The notes under the pieces are model-generated. The model ran no database searches. It was not told the DNA's origin and was given only the letters and a program-made list of their open reading frames with translations. A stretch of 64,000 bases of DNA from Allodiplogaster sudhausi (Eukaryota; Nematoda; Chromadorea; Rhabditida; Diplogasteridae). The position numbers were made by a program, and so were the translations under genes. This document shows positions 33,838 through 45,320 of the stretch, one piece after another. Within the stretch, counting starts at the first letter, position 1. Each line of letters begins with the position of its first letter. The DNA is taken from positions 1,748,001 through 1,812,000 of the forward strand of contig CALZFC010000354.1 in the NCBI GenBank assembly GCA_945643635.1, read 5' to 3'.

Positions 33838-34118
33838 TTAAGGGATTTAAGAATTTTTACAAAAATTTAAAAATATTTTTACTGTGAAAGTAACAAACAC
33901 ATTTTCTCCCCCATGATATGCTTGATGTGTTTCGTTAGTAGACGAATATTTCTTAATAAATGATTTTAAATTAAAATAAAATTAAAAGTAACTAAGAGCT
34001 TTATTAATGTCGGCGACTTGATTGTGCAAGTCGTATATGAGAGAGGCGACGAGCATAATTCTTCTCAAATATCGGTTGGTTCGACTCGTCCACTCGGCAA
34101 CGTTACTGGCTTTCTTAA

Positions 34119-34400
34119 AGGAACCATGCACTGAATAATTCTACAGTAGTAGAATTGGACCATTTTGTACGAGCTCCCTCAAATATTTGGCCCCATGCTG
34201 GTTAGAGAACGTGTGAAATAGGAGATTGGCTACCATTTTCAGTAAAAAAAAAACATTTTGGCCGAGCGATATTTTGCGCTCTCTTAACTTTGTAGCAAGT
34301 GGACAAAAATGGTTCCAACTTTCTAGATCTGTGTTTTAGAGAGACGCAAATGGATACAAATTCATAGAACCATATTTTTATTATTCACTGAACAGCTCCT
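34119..34400. mobile_element. TTAA-flanked MITE (copy c)
   Basis: Ends AGGAACCATGCACTGAATAA and TTATTCACTGAACAGCTCCT, flanked by TTAA. The duplicate near 45540 (CTGGCTTTCTGAATTCC) appears to be the unfilled site. Confidence 0.7.
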
Positions 34401-34650
34401 TTAACTCGAAGACGTCGAGTGTGAGTCAAGCTGGAATTGAGATGAGCGTCCGGATGTAGTAGCTGGAATTGTCTGGCTCACCGAGTGGATCCGACAAAAG
34501 GAAACAAGACGAGAGCTTCTGCAGTGACGTCGTGGCCATCGAAGAAGTGTTTCTAAGCTGATCCTGGATGCGAAGGTGCACAGTTTGCTCTTTGCCCTTG
34601 TGGTATATCAGTTTTCACGTGACTTCTGCTGATTGTGGCAAGTGTCGGGT

Positions 34651-34696
34651 TGTAGCAGAGCTCGTCTGGGTTTGTACCCAGACGAGCTCTGCTACA
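34651..34696. repeat. Perfect 20 bp inverted repeat, 6 bp loop
   Basis: TGTAGCAGAGCTCGTCTGGG, loop TTTGTA, then its exact complement. The duplicated block near 46120-46155 keeps only the right half. Confidence 0.9.
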
Positions 34697-35384
34697 GCTT
34701 GTAGCGGTTCTCGCCATGCTCTGGAGCACTAAGAGAACATCTCCTCGACGAGCAGACCTAAGAAGACTGCCAGCCAATCAGTTTCGCCGCCATTTTAAAG
34801 GAAGACTTTATGGCGATAAGCGTCTACTCTGATAACGACTTTGTATTGAAAAAGCAAAGTCTTTGTTCGTTAGATGTCTCCTAAATTGAATAATAGAAAA
34901 CTACTTCCGCGTTGTCTTAAATAAAAAGGAGTGTTGTCTTCGTTGCCGACCGACTACACTGTATTCTTCACACTAAAAGGCAAACAAACTCGGAAAAAAA
35001 AACTAAAAACTGTTGCGGGCCGGGCAGGGCCCTTTCAACTGCATGTTCGAAGATCTGGCATAAACTAGCCTTTAGGTCCTCAATTCTAAATTTATTGTTG
35101 TAAAACAAAATGTAAATTGCAACAAGCAAAAATCATATTAAAAAAGGTGACACGGCGTTTTTTTTGTGTTCTTATATCTTCCTGCACCGTGGTGTCCGTG
35201 CAAGGCTCTGGCCCAGCCCTGGGCTGTCCCGGGCCAATTTTTTTAACGCTGGTCTGGCCGGGACCAACCTTCAAGATATGGACCCGGGTTCGGCCCACTT
35301 TGGACATCCCTGGACTGGAAATATTTAGGAAAAGAACATTGACAATAATTTCAATGAAAATTGTAGCAACTTAAAATGTATTGC

Positions 35385-35545
35385 AAGTAATTGATATCGT
35401 TGTGGTCGACGAGCTGCCCGACGGCGATGTCGACGAAGTCTGCATGCGAGGGCCGACGGGTTATCTGAATCCGCAGGACGAGATAATCGACCGTGACGGA
35501 TGGGTGCATGCCGGTCGATCGCGAAAGTCGAAAGTGCAAAAAAAC
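35385..35545 (+). pseudogene. Acyl-CoA synthetase-like exon fragment (copy 1)
   Basis: The plus-strand frame reads DELPDGDVDEVCMRGPTGYL, then a few residues later IIDRDGWVHAGRS. This matches the LP.GE.GE...RGP...GYL...DGW.HTGD region of AMP-forming acyl-CoA synthetases/4-coumarate ligases. No other domain of the enzyme is found nearby, so this is a gene relic. Confidence 0.6.
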
Positions 35546-36836
35546 CTATAATATAATACAACCAAGAAATCATTATTAAGAGTATAATTGTACGAATCAA
35601 ATGAACTTAATAATTTCGATTCTAACAGTACTGAAAAGAACTACTAGTCGCTGAGATATACCTAAAATGTAGGGCTGAACTGAAGATTTGAATAAATGTA
35701 CATATCTCTTTCGAGATATTGCTCTCCGTCTGACTTAACACGTTCCCAGCGTCTAGTAGTTTATAATGAACAGAAAACTTGAAATAAGTCCTGAGTGCAG
35801 AAAAATCAACTGAAATTATTTATATTAATCTAATTAATCTGATTAATTTATGCACCTGAAATGTTGGGCGGGACTGTACATATGTACATATTTAATTCTC
35901 TCTTTCGTGATATTGCTCTCCGTCTGACATTGTCTGCTTGTTACATACATAGCTCCGGCTCGTATGGAAGTTCCTGATCGGAATAGTGCATATCTTGTTG
36001 TTAGTATTTATGTTGCAGACCAGGGAAAGTGTAAATAATTATGCGACAAGCACAACTATTAACACAGTTTTATTTCCGGTTCTGATACCTATAAAAAAAT
36101 GTATGTTATTGAGAGCTATAAAGTAAATTAAGCAAACAAAAATGTTCCTCTACATCTATCAGAATCTATTCACGCGTTCTCGTGAACGGTCTGTGCCGCT
36201 TAGATCTCGCAGGTTCGCCTCGCTGCGGCAGCAGAAGATTGACGACAGCGCCTTGCGATATTCCGTGCTCAAAGGAAGCACAGAGTACACTTATGATATT
36301 ATAATGAAGAAATGAATGGATTGTTATGGGGGTGTTTTTTGTGATATCCGTAAATTTCATTTGCGGAAGGATATCATCATAGTATCTCACTAGGTTCTTG
36401 TATGCCCTTCAAGCTTGCCCCACAAAGCACTAGACTGGCTAAATGGTTGCGAAAAAATGTAATTGCCTTGAATAAATGTGTGTTCTTGATTAGCAGGCGC
36501 TAGGAGATAACGTAAGCCATTAAAAAAATGATGTCTCAATGAACTATGCGCATTAGTCGGGCGGGCAAGTTGTCCGAAAGTCACTTCTGTAGTAAAGAAC
36601 AAAGTCAGAATCAACCTTGTGAGGTAGAGAATGACGACGTTAGTGGTGACTGAAGTGTTGATGAAGAGACCCGAGACGAGAGTAACTTCGCGAGGAAGGG
36701 TATTTCTTGAATCGACGAAGAAGGAGGCAAAGAAGTTGATGGCGGGGGTCGCCGTCGAACCACCGAACTCCACGACCGTGATTATCAGCATTGATCGGAA
36801 GAGTCGGCGTAGTGAGTGAGTGTTAACTGGAGAGGA

Positions 36837-36900
36837 AGAGAGGGAGATTGAGAGAGAGTGTGTATTAGAGAAAGAGAGAGAGAGAGAGACAGAGATATAA
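36837..36900. repeat. (GA)n microsatellite in intron 5
   Basis: GA-rich run also seen in the other receptor copies at the same site (13680-13725, 29820-29880, 48190-48230), so it predates the duplications. Confidence 0.85.
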
Positions 36901-36998
36901 AACGGACAGAAGGGTGTACTAAGAGTTCATCAACTGAGTTCGGCCACATGAGCTTCAAGATTACCAAATGGAATACGATTGCCGGATTAATACATTAA

Positions 36999-38693
36999 GA
37001 GAGCCTGTCAGTATCGTTCGATCAAGGCCTGCCCTAGGAATTTTTGTTCGAATTTCTTCACCAAAATTGATTATAGTATACAACTCGACGTGGTGAACAA
37101 AATAGGCTGTATTTCAAAGGTGAAAAATGTTTTCCGCGCGAGACCCAGTACCGTAATCTTATAAATTCGATTGGTCATAAGTCGCTTCAAACTTATTATT
37201 AGACAACCATCGAGCAATCATTGGATAGCTGATTGAACGGGCTTTAATTTTGATCTTGGAAGATATTTTCTAAAAATTTGAATTTGTCCCTAAAACACGG
37301 CCCTAAACATTTTCGAAGGCGGTTTTTACCGAAATTAAGTATTTTATGTTCATTTCGCTACAACCGCTCCTGGATAGGCTTAAAGTACGTGAAATTTGCT
37401 ACAACATATATCTCTTTCAAAAGAATTGAAGGTCTCGCTCTTAGGTTCCCAAACGCTTGAACATGATCCTGTGTAAACTGTAACACCGTGCAAGCGCATT
37501 CTTCGATCCATAACTGCGCTCAATGTCAATATTACAAAATCGTAAGTATATCATCTAAGAGCTCTCACGGAGATCTTCAAATGTTACATACATTAATTTA
37601 TTGAAAGGTTTCAATTTATATGGGAAATTGCGTTATGTACAATTAGAAGGCTTGAAAAACTACTTTAAAAACATTTTCGCCTGTCGAAACATACATCATA
37701 AGAAAGAGGATGAAATTGGCTACAAGGTGAACCTCTTTCAATGGAATTCCATGCATACGATCTTTTGTTATAAGCCATAAGAGTAAAATAACCAGGCCTT
37801 ATGGAAAAACTGTAGAAAAAAAGGATTGGAATATTCTAATTCGAATAACCTAAAATGTGAATTCTTGGGCAAAATGATAGCGACGCTACTGGCACTAATT
37901 TTATGATTTATAACAAAAGATCGTATGCATGGAATTCCATTGAAAGAGGTTCACCTTGTAGCAAATTTCATCATCTTTCTTACGATGTATGTTTCGACAG
38001 GCGAAAATGTTTTTAAAGTAGTTTTTTAAGCCTTCTAATTGTACAGAACAAAATTTCCCATATAAATTGAAACTTTTCAATAAATTAATGTATGTAACAT
38101 TTGAAGATCTCCGTGAGAGCTCTTAGATGATATACTTACGATTTTGTAATATTGACATTGAGCGCAGTTATGGATTGAAGAATGCGCTTGCGCGGTGTTA
38201 CAGTTTACACAGGATCATGTTCAGTTGTTTGGGAACCTAAGAGCGAGACCTTCAATTCTTTTGAAAGAGATATATGTTGTAGCAAATTTCACGTACTTTA
38301 AGCCTATCCAGGAGCGGTTGTAGCGAAATGAACATAAAATACTTAATTTCGGTAAAAACCGCCTTCGAAAATGTTTAGGTCCGTGTTTTAGGGACAAATT
38401 CAAATTTTTAGAAAATATCTTCCAAGATCAAAATTAAAGCCCGTTCAATCAGCTATCCAATGATAGCTCGAGGGTTGTCTAATAATAAGTTTGAAGCGAC
38501 TTATGACCAATCGAATTTATAAGATTGCGGTACTGGGTCTCGCGCGGAAAACATTTTTCACCTTTGAAATACAGCCTATTTTGTTCACCACGTCGAGTTG
38601 TATACTATAATCAATTTTGGTGAAGAAATTTGAAAAAAAATTCTTAGGGCAGGTCATAATAGGGCCCTGCTCGAGTCTTACTGACATCTTCTC
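36999..38693. mobile_element. 1.7 kb foldback element with ~830 bp inverted arms
   Basis: The two halves are near-perfect inverted copies; for example the same 60-residue open frame occurs at 37278-37460 (+) and 38221-38403 (-). The unique centre is only ~130 bp (37770-37900). The outer ends GAGAGCCTGTCAGTA and the complement of TACTGACATCTTCTC are flanked by TTAA (36995-36998 and 38694-38697). Relative to receptor introns at 29998 and 48336 it interrupts GGATTAATACATTAAT. No transposase is encoded, so it is non-autonomous. Confidence 0.85.
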
Positions 38694-40827
38694 TTAATTA
38701 ATCTTCTTTCAACACGTCGTCCATTCCTATTCTAACAGAAATTATTCGCAATAAGGCTGCGCTCTGTATCGCGCCGCTTAGTATCCTTCTTTCTATCGAA
38801 TTTAAATTTTTATATCTAAAACCATGAATGTGAACTCTGCTATCAATTACCCTTACAGAATGGTCTAGTTTTACATGAAAACCGTCTGCTCACATCTGAA
38901 TTTTTTCGGCATATAAGGGCATTTCTTAAAGAGAAGACAAAAGTCAGTTGGTGAAAATTTTGTTGGCTAAAGGAACGGAGAAAAAACAAGAAGAAGAATT
39001 TTTAATAAAGATTGATCCCACCGAGCCTCTGTAGCATTCGCCATACGACAAAGTAGATGATGAGTGCAGTCGCATTAATGGCCAATCTTGCATATGCCCA
39101 TAAAAGCAACGCCGCTCCACGAAACATTGATGGCAATTAACAAGGAAATGAGCTCAAATATATTCATCTAATATATTGTAGAGTTGGTAAAATTTTAATT
39201 TCCTAAATTGTTGATGAAAGGTTTGCAGTAAACACCTCAATAATGTTCTTTAACGAAACTATTGTGAATAACCAGGGAACAGAATACAAAAAAAATTAAG
39301 ATTCATTAGTACACTTGACTAGGGTTAAAGAAATAAAGAAAAAAATTTCAAGCACAAACTTCCGGCCAACAGGAGATGGCGATTGATGTTAGGGCGCAAG
39401 TATAAGCTGAGACGAATAAGAGATGTCCGAAGAGATAGAGCGCTTGGTTCTTGAACTTATAACTGAAATTCAAATGTTTTCTAATCAGATTTATTTTTAT
39501 CGCATAAATATATTTTACATAAACAAAGTACATACAACTCACTAGTTGATTGCCGCACAAGCAAGAAGGCGGTCAACCGCAATGCAGACGATCAGAGCCG
39601 ACCCAGCCAATGCACCGATCATAGGAATTGCCTGAAACCAGCCACACATTCAATCTTGGTCAAAGTTCCGTTGACTTGCCAACGACGTTCAATCTAAGTT
39701 GTCATCACTGGGTGTTCGAGATTGTTTGATCTTTGAATAAAAAAAGTAATCCCTTTCGGGAGCGAACCCGGTCTGGATTCCCAGAAACTCACGGGGGAAC
39801 CAAGGAACGACTAGCCATGATAGCCTATCTAAGATAAACACGTTTATTCGGGCGTGGCACCGACATCTTTTTTGTCTGTCTGCCTGCGATGTTTCGTGCC
39901 TCAAACTTGGATGCTTAAACCGGCCTAAGATCGACGAAGGGCGAGAGAGACAGTTCAATGTATGACAGTGTAGAGAAACAGACAAACATGCCCTCATCGC
40001 TACTGTCTAACTCTCCGACTCTTGTACACTATTTCGCTAGCGTCGAACTCTCATCGCTGCGTACAACTGTTTTTGATTGCTTACGAGTTGAACGCTAGTA
40101 TTGGATGGACAAAGTTCTATGGTTTATCATTGCGAAAATCGTCGATCTTTCCCATCTGCATTCACCTTTTGGTGATGCACCTGTCGGTCATCTTGGCTAA
40201 GATTGAATGCGCGGCCGATGTTTACCTACTGATAATCTCGAATGAAAAGGATGACACTTTCTGGCCCTATCCTTGGTCTTATAGTTAGTACCAGGTCTTC
40301 GTTTAAGAATTTCTCCTTAGACCTCAATTGCGAAGCAGGTCAATGGCGGCGTAATGACACACAAAAAATAATTGTTTGAAACAACATTGTTTGGTGCACG
40401 ATTGTTTTATGAATTGTTTGAAACAACAATTGTTTCAAAAAAATTGTTTGGCATATCAAACAATTTGTTTTACCGATTTGCACGCTATCCATTCCGAGGC
40501 AATTGTTTGGATTGTTTCATGGAAATTGTTTGATATATCAAACAACAGCAGCGCAGCCGCGATGTCGAAGTAGCGATCACGTCCGATCTGGCGAGTTAGG
40601 CAACGTCGAGCAGCGACACAAGGGTTCAAACCCATATGTGGCCAATGTTACCCAACATGTTTTGCCCGTTTTATCTTTCATAAAAACCGACAGTACGCCG
40701 TTCAATTGGGTACCATTAGTCAACATATTCTCTTTCTCTTTATAAGTGAACCAGGAATTGGCCGTGTTGCAAAAGTTGGATCCCTCGCATTTGTGCGTGT
40801 AATCAAACCACTCAACTTTACTTATTC

Positions 40828-40994
40828 GCGTCTCTCTGTACCTCACTAGAACCACCTTTCTGTGTAGAATGTAATGACATAGAGAGAGAGAGAGTGACCT
40901 TTCCGTCTCTTTATAGCGTTTACATTAAAAGAAACACAAAAACTCACAAATCTCACACGCAGTCGTTTCTGCGCTCAATTATCAATCAATATGG

Positions 40995-41093
<99 letters not shown>

Positions 41094-41250
41094 AACTAAC
41101 AAATCTCAGAAACGACTGTTTCTGAGATTTGTGAGTTTGTGTGTTTCTTTTGCTGTGATCGCTATAAAGAGACGGAAAGGTCACTCTCTCTCTATGTCAT
41201 TAGATTCTACACAGAAAGGCGGTTCTAATGAGGTACAGAGAGATGTGTAA
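40828..41250. repeat. ~155 bp inverted repeat around a (CT)n core
   Basis: The left arm (40828-40985, with GTGACCTTTCCGTCTCTTTA) is the reverse complement of the right arm (41095-41250, with TAAAGAGACGGAAAGGTCAC). The centre 40990-41090 is CT microsatellite. The RNA from either strand would form a long hairpin. Confidence 0.85.
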
Positions 41251-41374
41251 AATTCACGTTGAGCGTTGTTCTTACACTTACAAGTTTGCGCACAAGAGCG
41301 AGGAACACGGCCAACTCATGACATCACGAACAGTGTTCACATATATGTTCTCAGACCTCGGATGAGGTTCAGAA

Positions 41375-41625
41375 TTACTTTTATACAACATTAAATAGCT
41401 CAAAAGAATCGCCTTTTTCTGTAGAACAATGTAGGATAGAGAGAGACGCAACTTATGGGCTCCCTCTAAATGATTTTCTCAAAAGAAACACAAAAACGGG
41501 CATATTTTATTCCTCAGACCTCGAGTGCGGAAATCGTTCAGACTTACTTTTATACAATATTAAATAGCTCAAAAGAATCGCCTTTTTCTGCAGAAAAATG
41601 TAGGATTGAGAGAGAATCAACTTAA
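41375..41625. repeat. Two ~80 bp direct repeats
   Basis: ACTTTTATACAACATTAAATAGCTCAAAAGAATCGCC... at about 41375-41455 recurs at 41545-41625 with few changes. Confidence 0.8.
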
Positions 41626-41845
41626 GTCACGTTGAGCAGCAAAACTCTCGAAAAAAACCTTTTGGCTCTTAGCAAAATTGGCACAGATGGCGAGACCGAG
41701 TTCGTAGAGTTCTCTCTCTCCCTCTCGCTCTCTTTTACTCTGCCTCTTTCCTCTTTCTGTCTCTCTTTCTCCATTCTCTTCTCAACGTTCTCTATGGGCG
41801 CCGCCCCTTTTCTTCTGGATAAGTTCTTCAACATTCAGATCGCTA

Positions 41846-42105
41846 GCGCGGGTAGTGCAATGGTAGTCGCTTGGGTATGGGATGCGTGGGGTGGTGGTTC
41901 GGGTCCGGCCGGGAGCAGAATTCTGATTATAATTCCAGATACAACGATGACGGCGCCAACACTTCTCTACAAACCAGGTTAGCCAGTTTTTCAACTTTTG
42001 CAGCTTTTGTTCTCATGATTTACCTACAGTTTAAACTGTTTTATAGCGAAAAAAAACCGCAATAATGGCTGCAAAAGACGATTAACTGGCTAGTTTGTGG
42101 GTCGT
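41846..42105 (+). mobile_element. tRNA-headed SINE with palindromic 3' tail (copy 2)
   Basis: A-box-like TAGTGCAATGGTAG (41853-41866) and B box GGTTCGGGTCC (41896-41906), followed about 70 bp later by a 3' inverted repeat (CAGGTTAGCCAGTTTTTCAA ... GATTAACTGGCTAGTTTG) with CTTTTGC/GCAAAAG inside. This is the same layout as at 14123-14460 (minus). Confidence 0.62.
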
Positions 42106-43170
42106 GTTTGAGATTCCTGATAGCACAGAGAGAGAGAGACGGAGAGAATGTAGGAGAGGGTGTGTAAGAGGGTTAGCTAATTAGATATCGAAAAAATTAG
42201 GTAATTAGCATCGAAACTTATCGGAGAATATAAGAAAATTGCTAAAATTCAATGAAAAATGGGTGCGCAAGCAGAAAGGGGCGGAGCCAACACGGCTGCG
42301 CTGTGATTGTTTGATATGTCAAACAATTTCGTTGAAACAAATTGTTTGATATGCCAAACAATCGCGCAACAAACAATGATTGTTGGCTATATGGAACAGC
42401 ATTGTTTTGGCGCAGATAAGGAACAAATTGTTTGTATGAAATTGTTTGATATATCAAACAATGTTTTTGTGTGGACCGGACCAAAGATAGGGCCGGCGAT
42501 TATGGGCAAATGGCCACAGACGTGGAAGGCGTCCATCAAAGAGCAGAGCGCGATGAGAATGTTGCATGAGCCCCGGAGCTCTCTTTAATAATTACATAAG
42601 TCAAAAATGTTTTTTTTAAGTTTTGAATATTTTTGTTAATTTCAGCAAAGGGTCAACTAGAAATCTGCCAACTTGTAGCGAATCGTTGCTCCGACGACGC
42701 ACAAGTTGCCAAAAACGCCAAAAACGATAAATAAGATATAAAAGAGTGTTAGCACATCTGCGTATGTCGCATTCATACTGGAATCTCTGTAATGGAATTG
42801 TGGAAGTGAAAGGAGATCACAAGGGAACAACTCCTACCACGAATTCCCTGACATGTAGGTAAAAAGAACGGTATAAAGAATAGTGGTGCAACTGATCTTC
42901 ACTATCTATCCACAGAACTTTGTGGTTGAACAATTTGCTGAGTCTAATGGCCCCGGCGGCCACTGTGTGATTCTGTCAAAAGGTTTTTTTTTGTAAATGG
43001 CGGGAAGTTTGAAAATTAGTTCTTGACTGAGAGTTTCAAGTACGTGAGGGGTCGAGAATACTGACGAATTTTGTGAATTAGGGACACTTGCAATCGACGT
43101 TTCTAGCTCATCTTGAAACAATAATGCGAAAAACGTGACACTATTTATTTACCGGAAAATTCCTTTAATG

Positions 43171-43530
43171 CTACCACAGCAAACGACTTATACCACATGC
43201 ACTCTCACGCTTGCAATATTTTAATCTCCATTTGTTATTAAAGGAAATTTTCGCATATGTTACGGTAGCTAAATCCTCGACTCCGAATAAGCGGTGAGTG
43301 AGAAAGGACTCAAACCACTGTAGCCAGTTTCCTTTAAAACCCATGGATTCAAGTTTAGTATGCAACTTATGAACGGACACTTTATCAAATGCTTTAGCAA
43401 AATCATAGTAAAGGACATCTACCAAACGGTCAGAACAAATTTCACGTTTCCATAATTGAGAACATTCGAGCAAGTTGGTTACTACAGATTTTTCTTAAGT
43501 GAATCCATGCTGCCATGCAGAAATGAGGAT
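43171..43530 (-). pseudogene. LINE reverse transcriptase fragment (copy 2)
   Basis: Same RT segment as at 32540-32914 (LYYDFAKAFDKVSVHKLHTK, WLQWFESFLTHRLFG), with a frame break at about 43496 where the GF.KG block is out of frame. It was duplicated with the neighbouring receptor. Confidence 0.78.
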
Positions 43531-43665
43531 AAAACGCAATTTCAAACAATACACAACAGACATAAAATTCTGGTTATTCGCAGTGTGAATGTACAAGAGT
43601 TTGAGAATGTACATATGTATGTACATATGCATGCATTTTTCAAATTTCCACACATAATATGTACA

Positions 43666-45320
43666 TCTAACTACTAATAAAGCGTTAAGTCTGGGTATGT
43701 AATAGTTTCCTTCTAGAACCTTCCATGCAAGTTTGACGTATCCGAATTGTTAAAACTTTGCACGTTGCGACATTTCTACCACGACGAACGTGGTGACTTT
43801 TGGACCTGAGGCTGACTTCTGCCCATGCTTTTGAACATGGTAGATTGTTCTAGAAGGGGCCGAGTTTGGTCCCAGGAAAAACATCCCAGAAGGTTAAAAA
43901 AGGGGTCAAGTTTGGCACCGGAACGTGGAATTTTCCAGAACATTCCGGAAGTGGCCAACGTCTGCCCCAGATACTGAGAGCATTCCAGAAGGTTCCAGCA
44001 GAGACCAAGTTTTCCAGAACAGTTCGGAAGGGTCCAACGTCTGCCCCCGGTCCTTGGAACATCCCAGAAGGTTCCAGAAAGGAACAATTTCTCCACATCA
44101 TTCCGGAAGGGGCTAAAGTCTGCCCCCGGTCCTCGGAACATCGCAGAAGCTTAAAAAAGGGGGCAAGTTTGGCCTCGGGACGTGGAATTTTCGAGAACAT
44201 TCCGGAAAGGGCCAACGCTTGCCCCCCGATACTGAGAGCATTCAAGAAGGTTCCAGAAGGGACCAAGTTTTCTAGAGCATTCCGGAAGGAGCCAACGTCT
44301 GCCCCCGATTCTGGGAACATTCCAGAAGGTTCCAGAAAGGACCAATATCTTTAGAACATTATGGAAGGGCCAACGCCAGCACCCGGTCTCTGGAACATTC
44401 CAGAAGGTTCCAGAAAGAAATAATTTCTCTAGAAGATTCCGTAAGGGGCCAACGCCTGCCCCCGGTCCTTGGAACATTCCAGAAGGTTCTAGAAGGGGCC
44501 GAGTTTGGCCCGGGACGTGGAATTTTCCAGAACATTCCGGAAGTCGCTAACGCCTGCCTCCGATACTGCGAGCATTCAAGAAGGTTCCAGAAGGGACCAA
44601 TTTCTTTAGAACATTATGGAAGGGCCAACACCAGCACCCGGTCTCTGGAACATTCCAGAAGGTTCCAGAAAGAACCAATTTCTCTAGAAGATTCCGTAAA
44701 GGGCCAACGCCTGCCACCGGTCCTTGGAACATTCCAGAAGGTTCTAGAAGGGGCCGAGTTTGGCCCGGGACGTGGAATTTTCCAGAACATTCCGGAAGTC
44801 GCTAACGCCTGCCTCCGATACTGCGAGCATTCAAGAAGGTTCCAGAAGGGACCAAGTTTTCTAGAACATTTTGGAAAGGACTAACGTCTGCCCCGATTCT
44901 GGGAACATTCCAAAAGGTTAGAAAAAGGACCAATTTCTCTAGAACATTCTGGAAGGAGCCAACGCCTGCCCCCGATACTGAGAACATTCCAGGTTAAAGT
45001 GACCAAGTTTTCTAGAGCATTCCGGAAGGGGTCAACGTCTGCCCAAGATTCTGGGAACATTCCAGAAGGTTCCAGAAAGGACCAATTTCTCCAGAACATT
45101 CCGGAAGGGGCCAACGCCTGCCCCCGGCCCTTGGAACATTCCAGAAGCTTCCAAAAGGGGCCGAGTTTGGCCCCGGAACGTGGAATTTTCCAGAACATTT
45201 CGGAAGTGGCCAACGTCTGCCCCCGGTTCTTGAAATATTCCAGAAGGTTCCAGAGCGGACCAAGTTCTAACTTCGAAAATCTGGAATACCCGACTTCTGG
45301 GCAACTTTCTAAATATCTGG
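43666..45320. mobile_element. Helitron-like element carrying a heat-shock-element array
   Basis: The duplicated block at 33.4-33.55 kb shows the empty site TATGTGCA|TGTATACATATTTC. Here the same A|T junction is opened by 1655 bp beginning TCTAACTACTAATAAAG and ending AAATATCTGG. A 5' TC, a 3' CTRR and insertion between A and T without duplication are the Helitron hallmarks. No Rep/helicase ORF is present, so it is non-autonomous. A strong 3' hairpin is not obvious: only a short CCC...GGG stem near 45290. The interior is a tandem array described separately. Confidence 0.75.
43845..45270. repeat. Tandem minisatellite of perfect heat-shock elements
   Basis: About 15-17 imperfect units (roughly 80-100 bp each) alternate GGAACATTCCAGAAGGTTCC(AGAA) and TTTTCCAGAACATTCCGGAA with spacers like GGGCCAACGCCTGCCCCCGG. 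Both cores are runs of alternating nGAAn/nTTCn pentamers, the binding site of heat-shock factor HSF-1 (established for the family). Each unit therefore carries two strong heat-shock elements. Frames in this DNA (for example 43850-44354) are repeat artefacts. Confidence 0.88.

Larger units (their letters stand above)
40358..42473. mobile_element. 2.1 kb insertion in receptor exon 2, CACAC-ended
   Basis: Receptor homology stops at 40357 and resumes at 42474 in the middle of exon 2, with GA present on both sides. Ends read CACACAAAAAATAATTG and the complement of CAATGTTTTTGTGTG. Both ends carry palindromic motifs of the type ATTGTTTGATATATCAAACA, in about 200 bp subterminal zones (40375-40545, 42305-42465). 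No transposase ORF is seen. End sequence and short target duplication resemble the 10.3 kb element, so it may be a non-autonomous relative. It contains other repeats (40828-41250, 41375-41625, 41846-42105). Confidence 0.7.
36159..42776 (-). pseudogene. Srsx-like chemoreceptor pseudogene
   Basis: All seven exon positions are recognisable: 42776-42673, 42590-42476 continued at 40357-40325, about 39640-39545, 39464-39360, 39135-39005, about 36816-36611 and 36265-36159. Several lesions are visible. Exon 2 is cut by a 2.1 kb insertion, exon 4 lacks about two bases (frameshift), and exon 5 has an in-frame TAA where the intact copies have CTC. Intron 5 also contains the 1.7 kb foldback element. Exon 7 still encodes STEYRKALSS and a basic tail. 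Not expected to make a receptor. Confidence 0.85.

Noticed and set aside
37278..38403. Pair of identical 60-residue ORFs
   Set aside because: They are the same sequence in the two inverted arms of the foldback element; no domain and no neighbouring exon.
41846..41925. Functional tRNA gene
   Set aside because: A and B boxes are present, but I could not fold a proper acceptor stem, and the same head recurs with a SINE-like tail elsewhere.
43845..45270. CRISPR-like array
   Set aside because: The repeats are regular, but the spacers are themselves repeated and the genome is eukaryotic.
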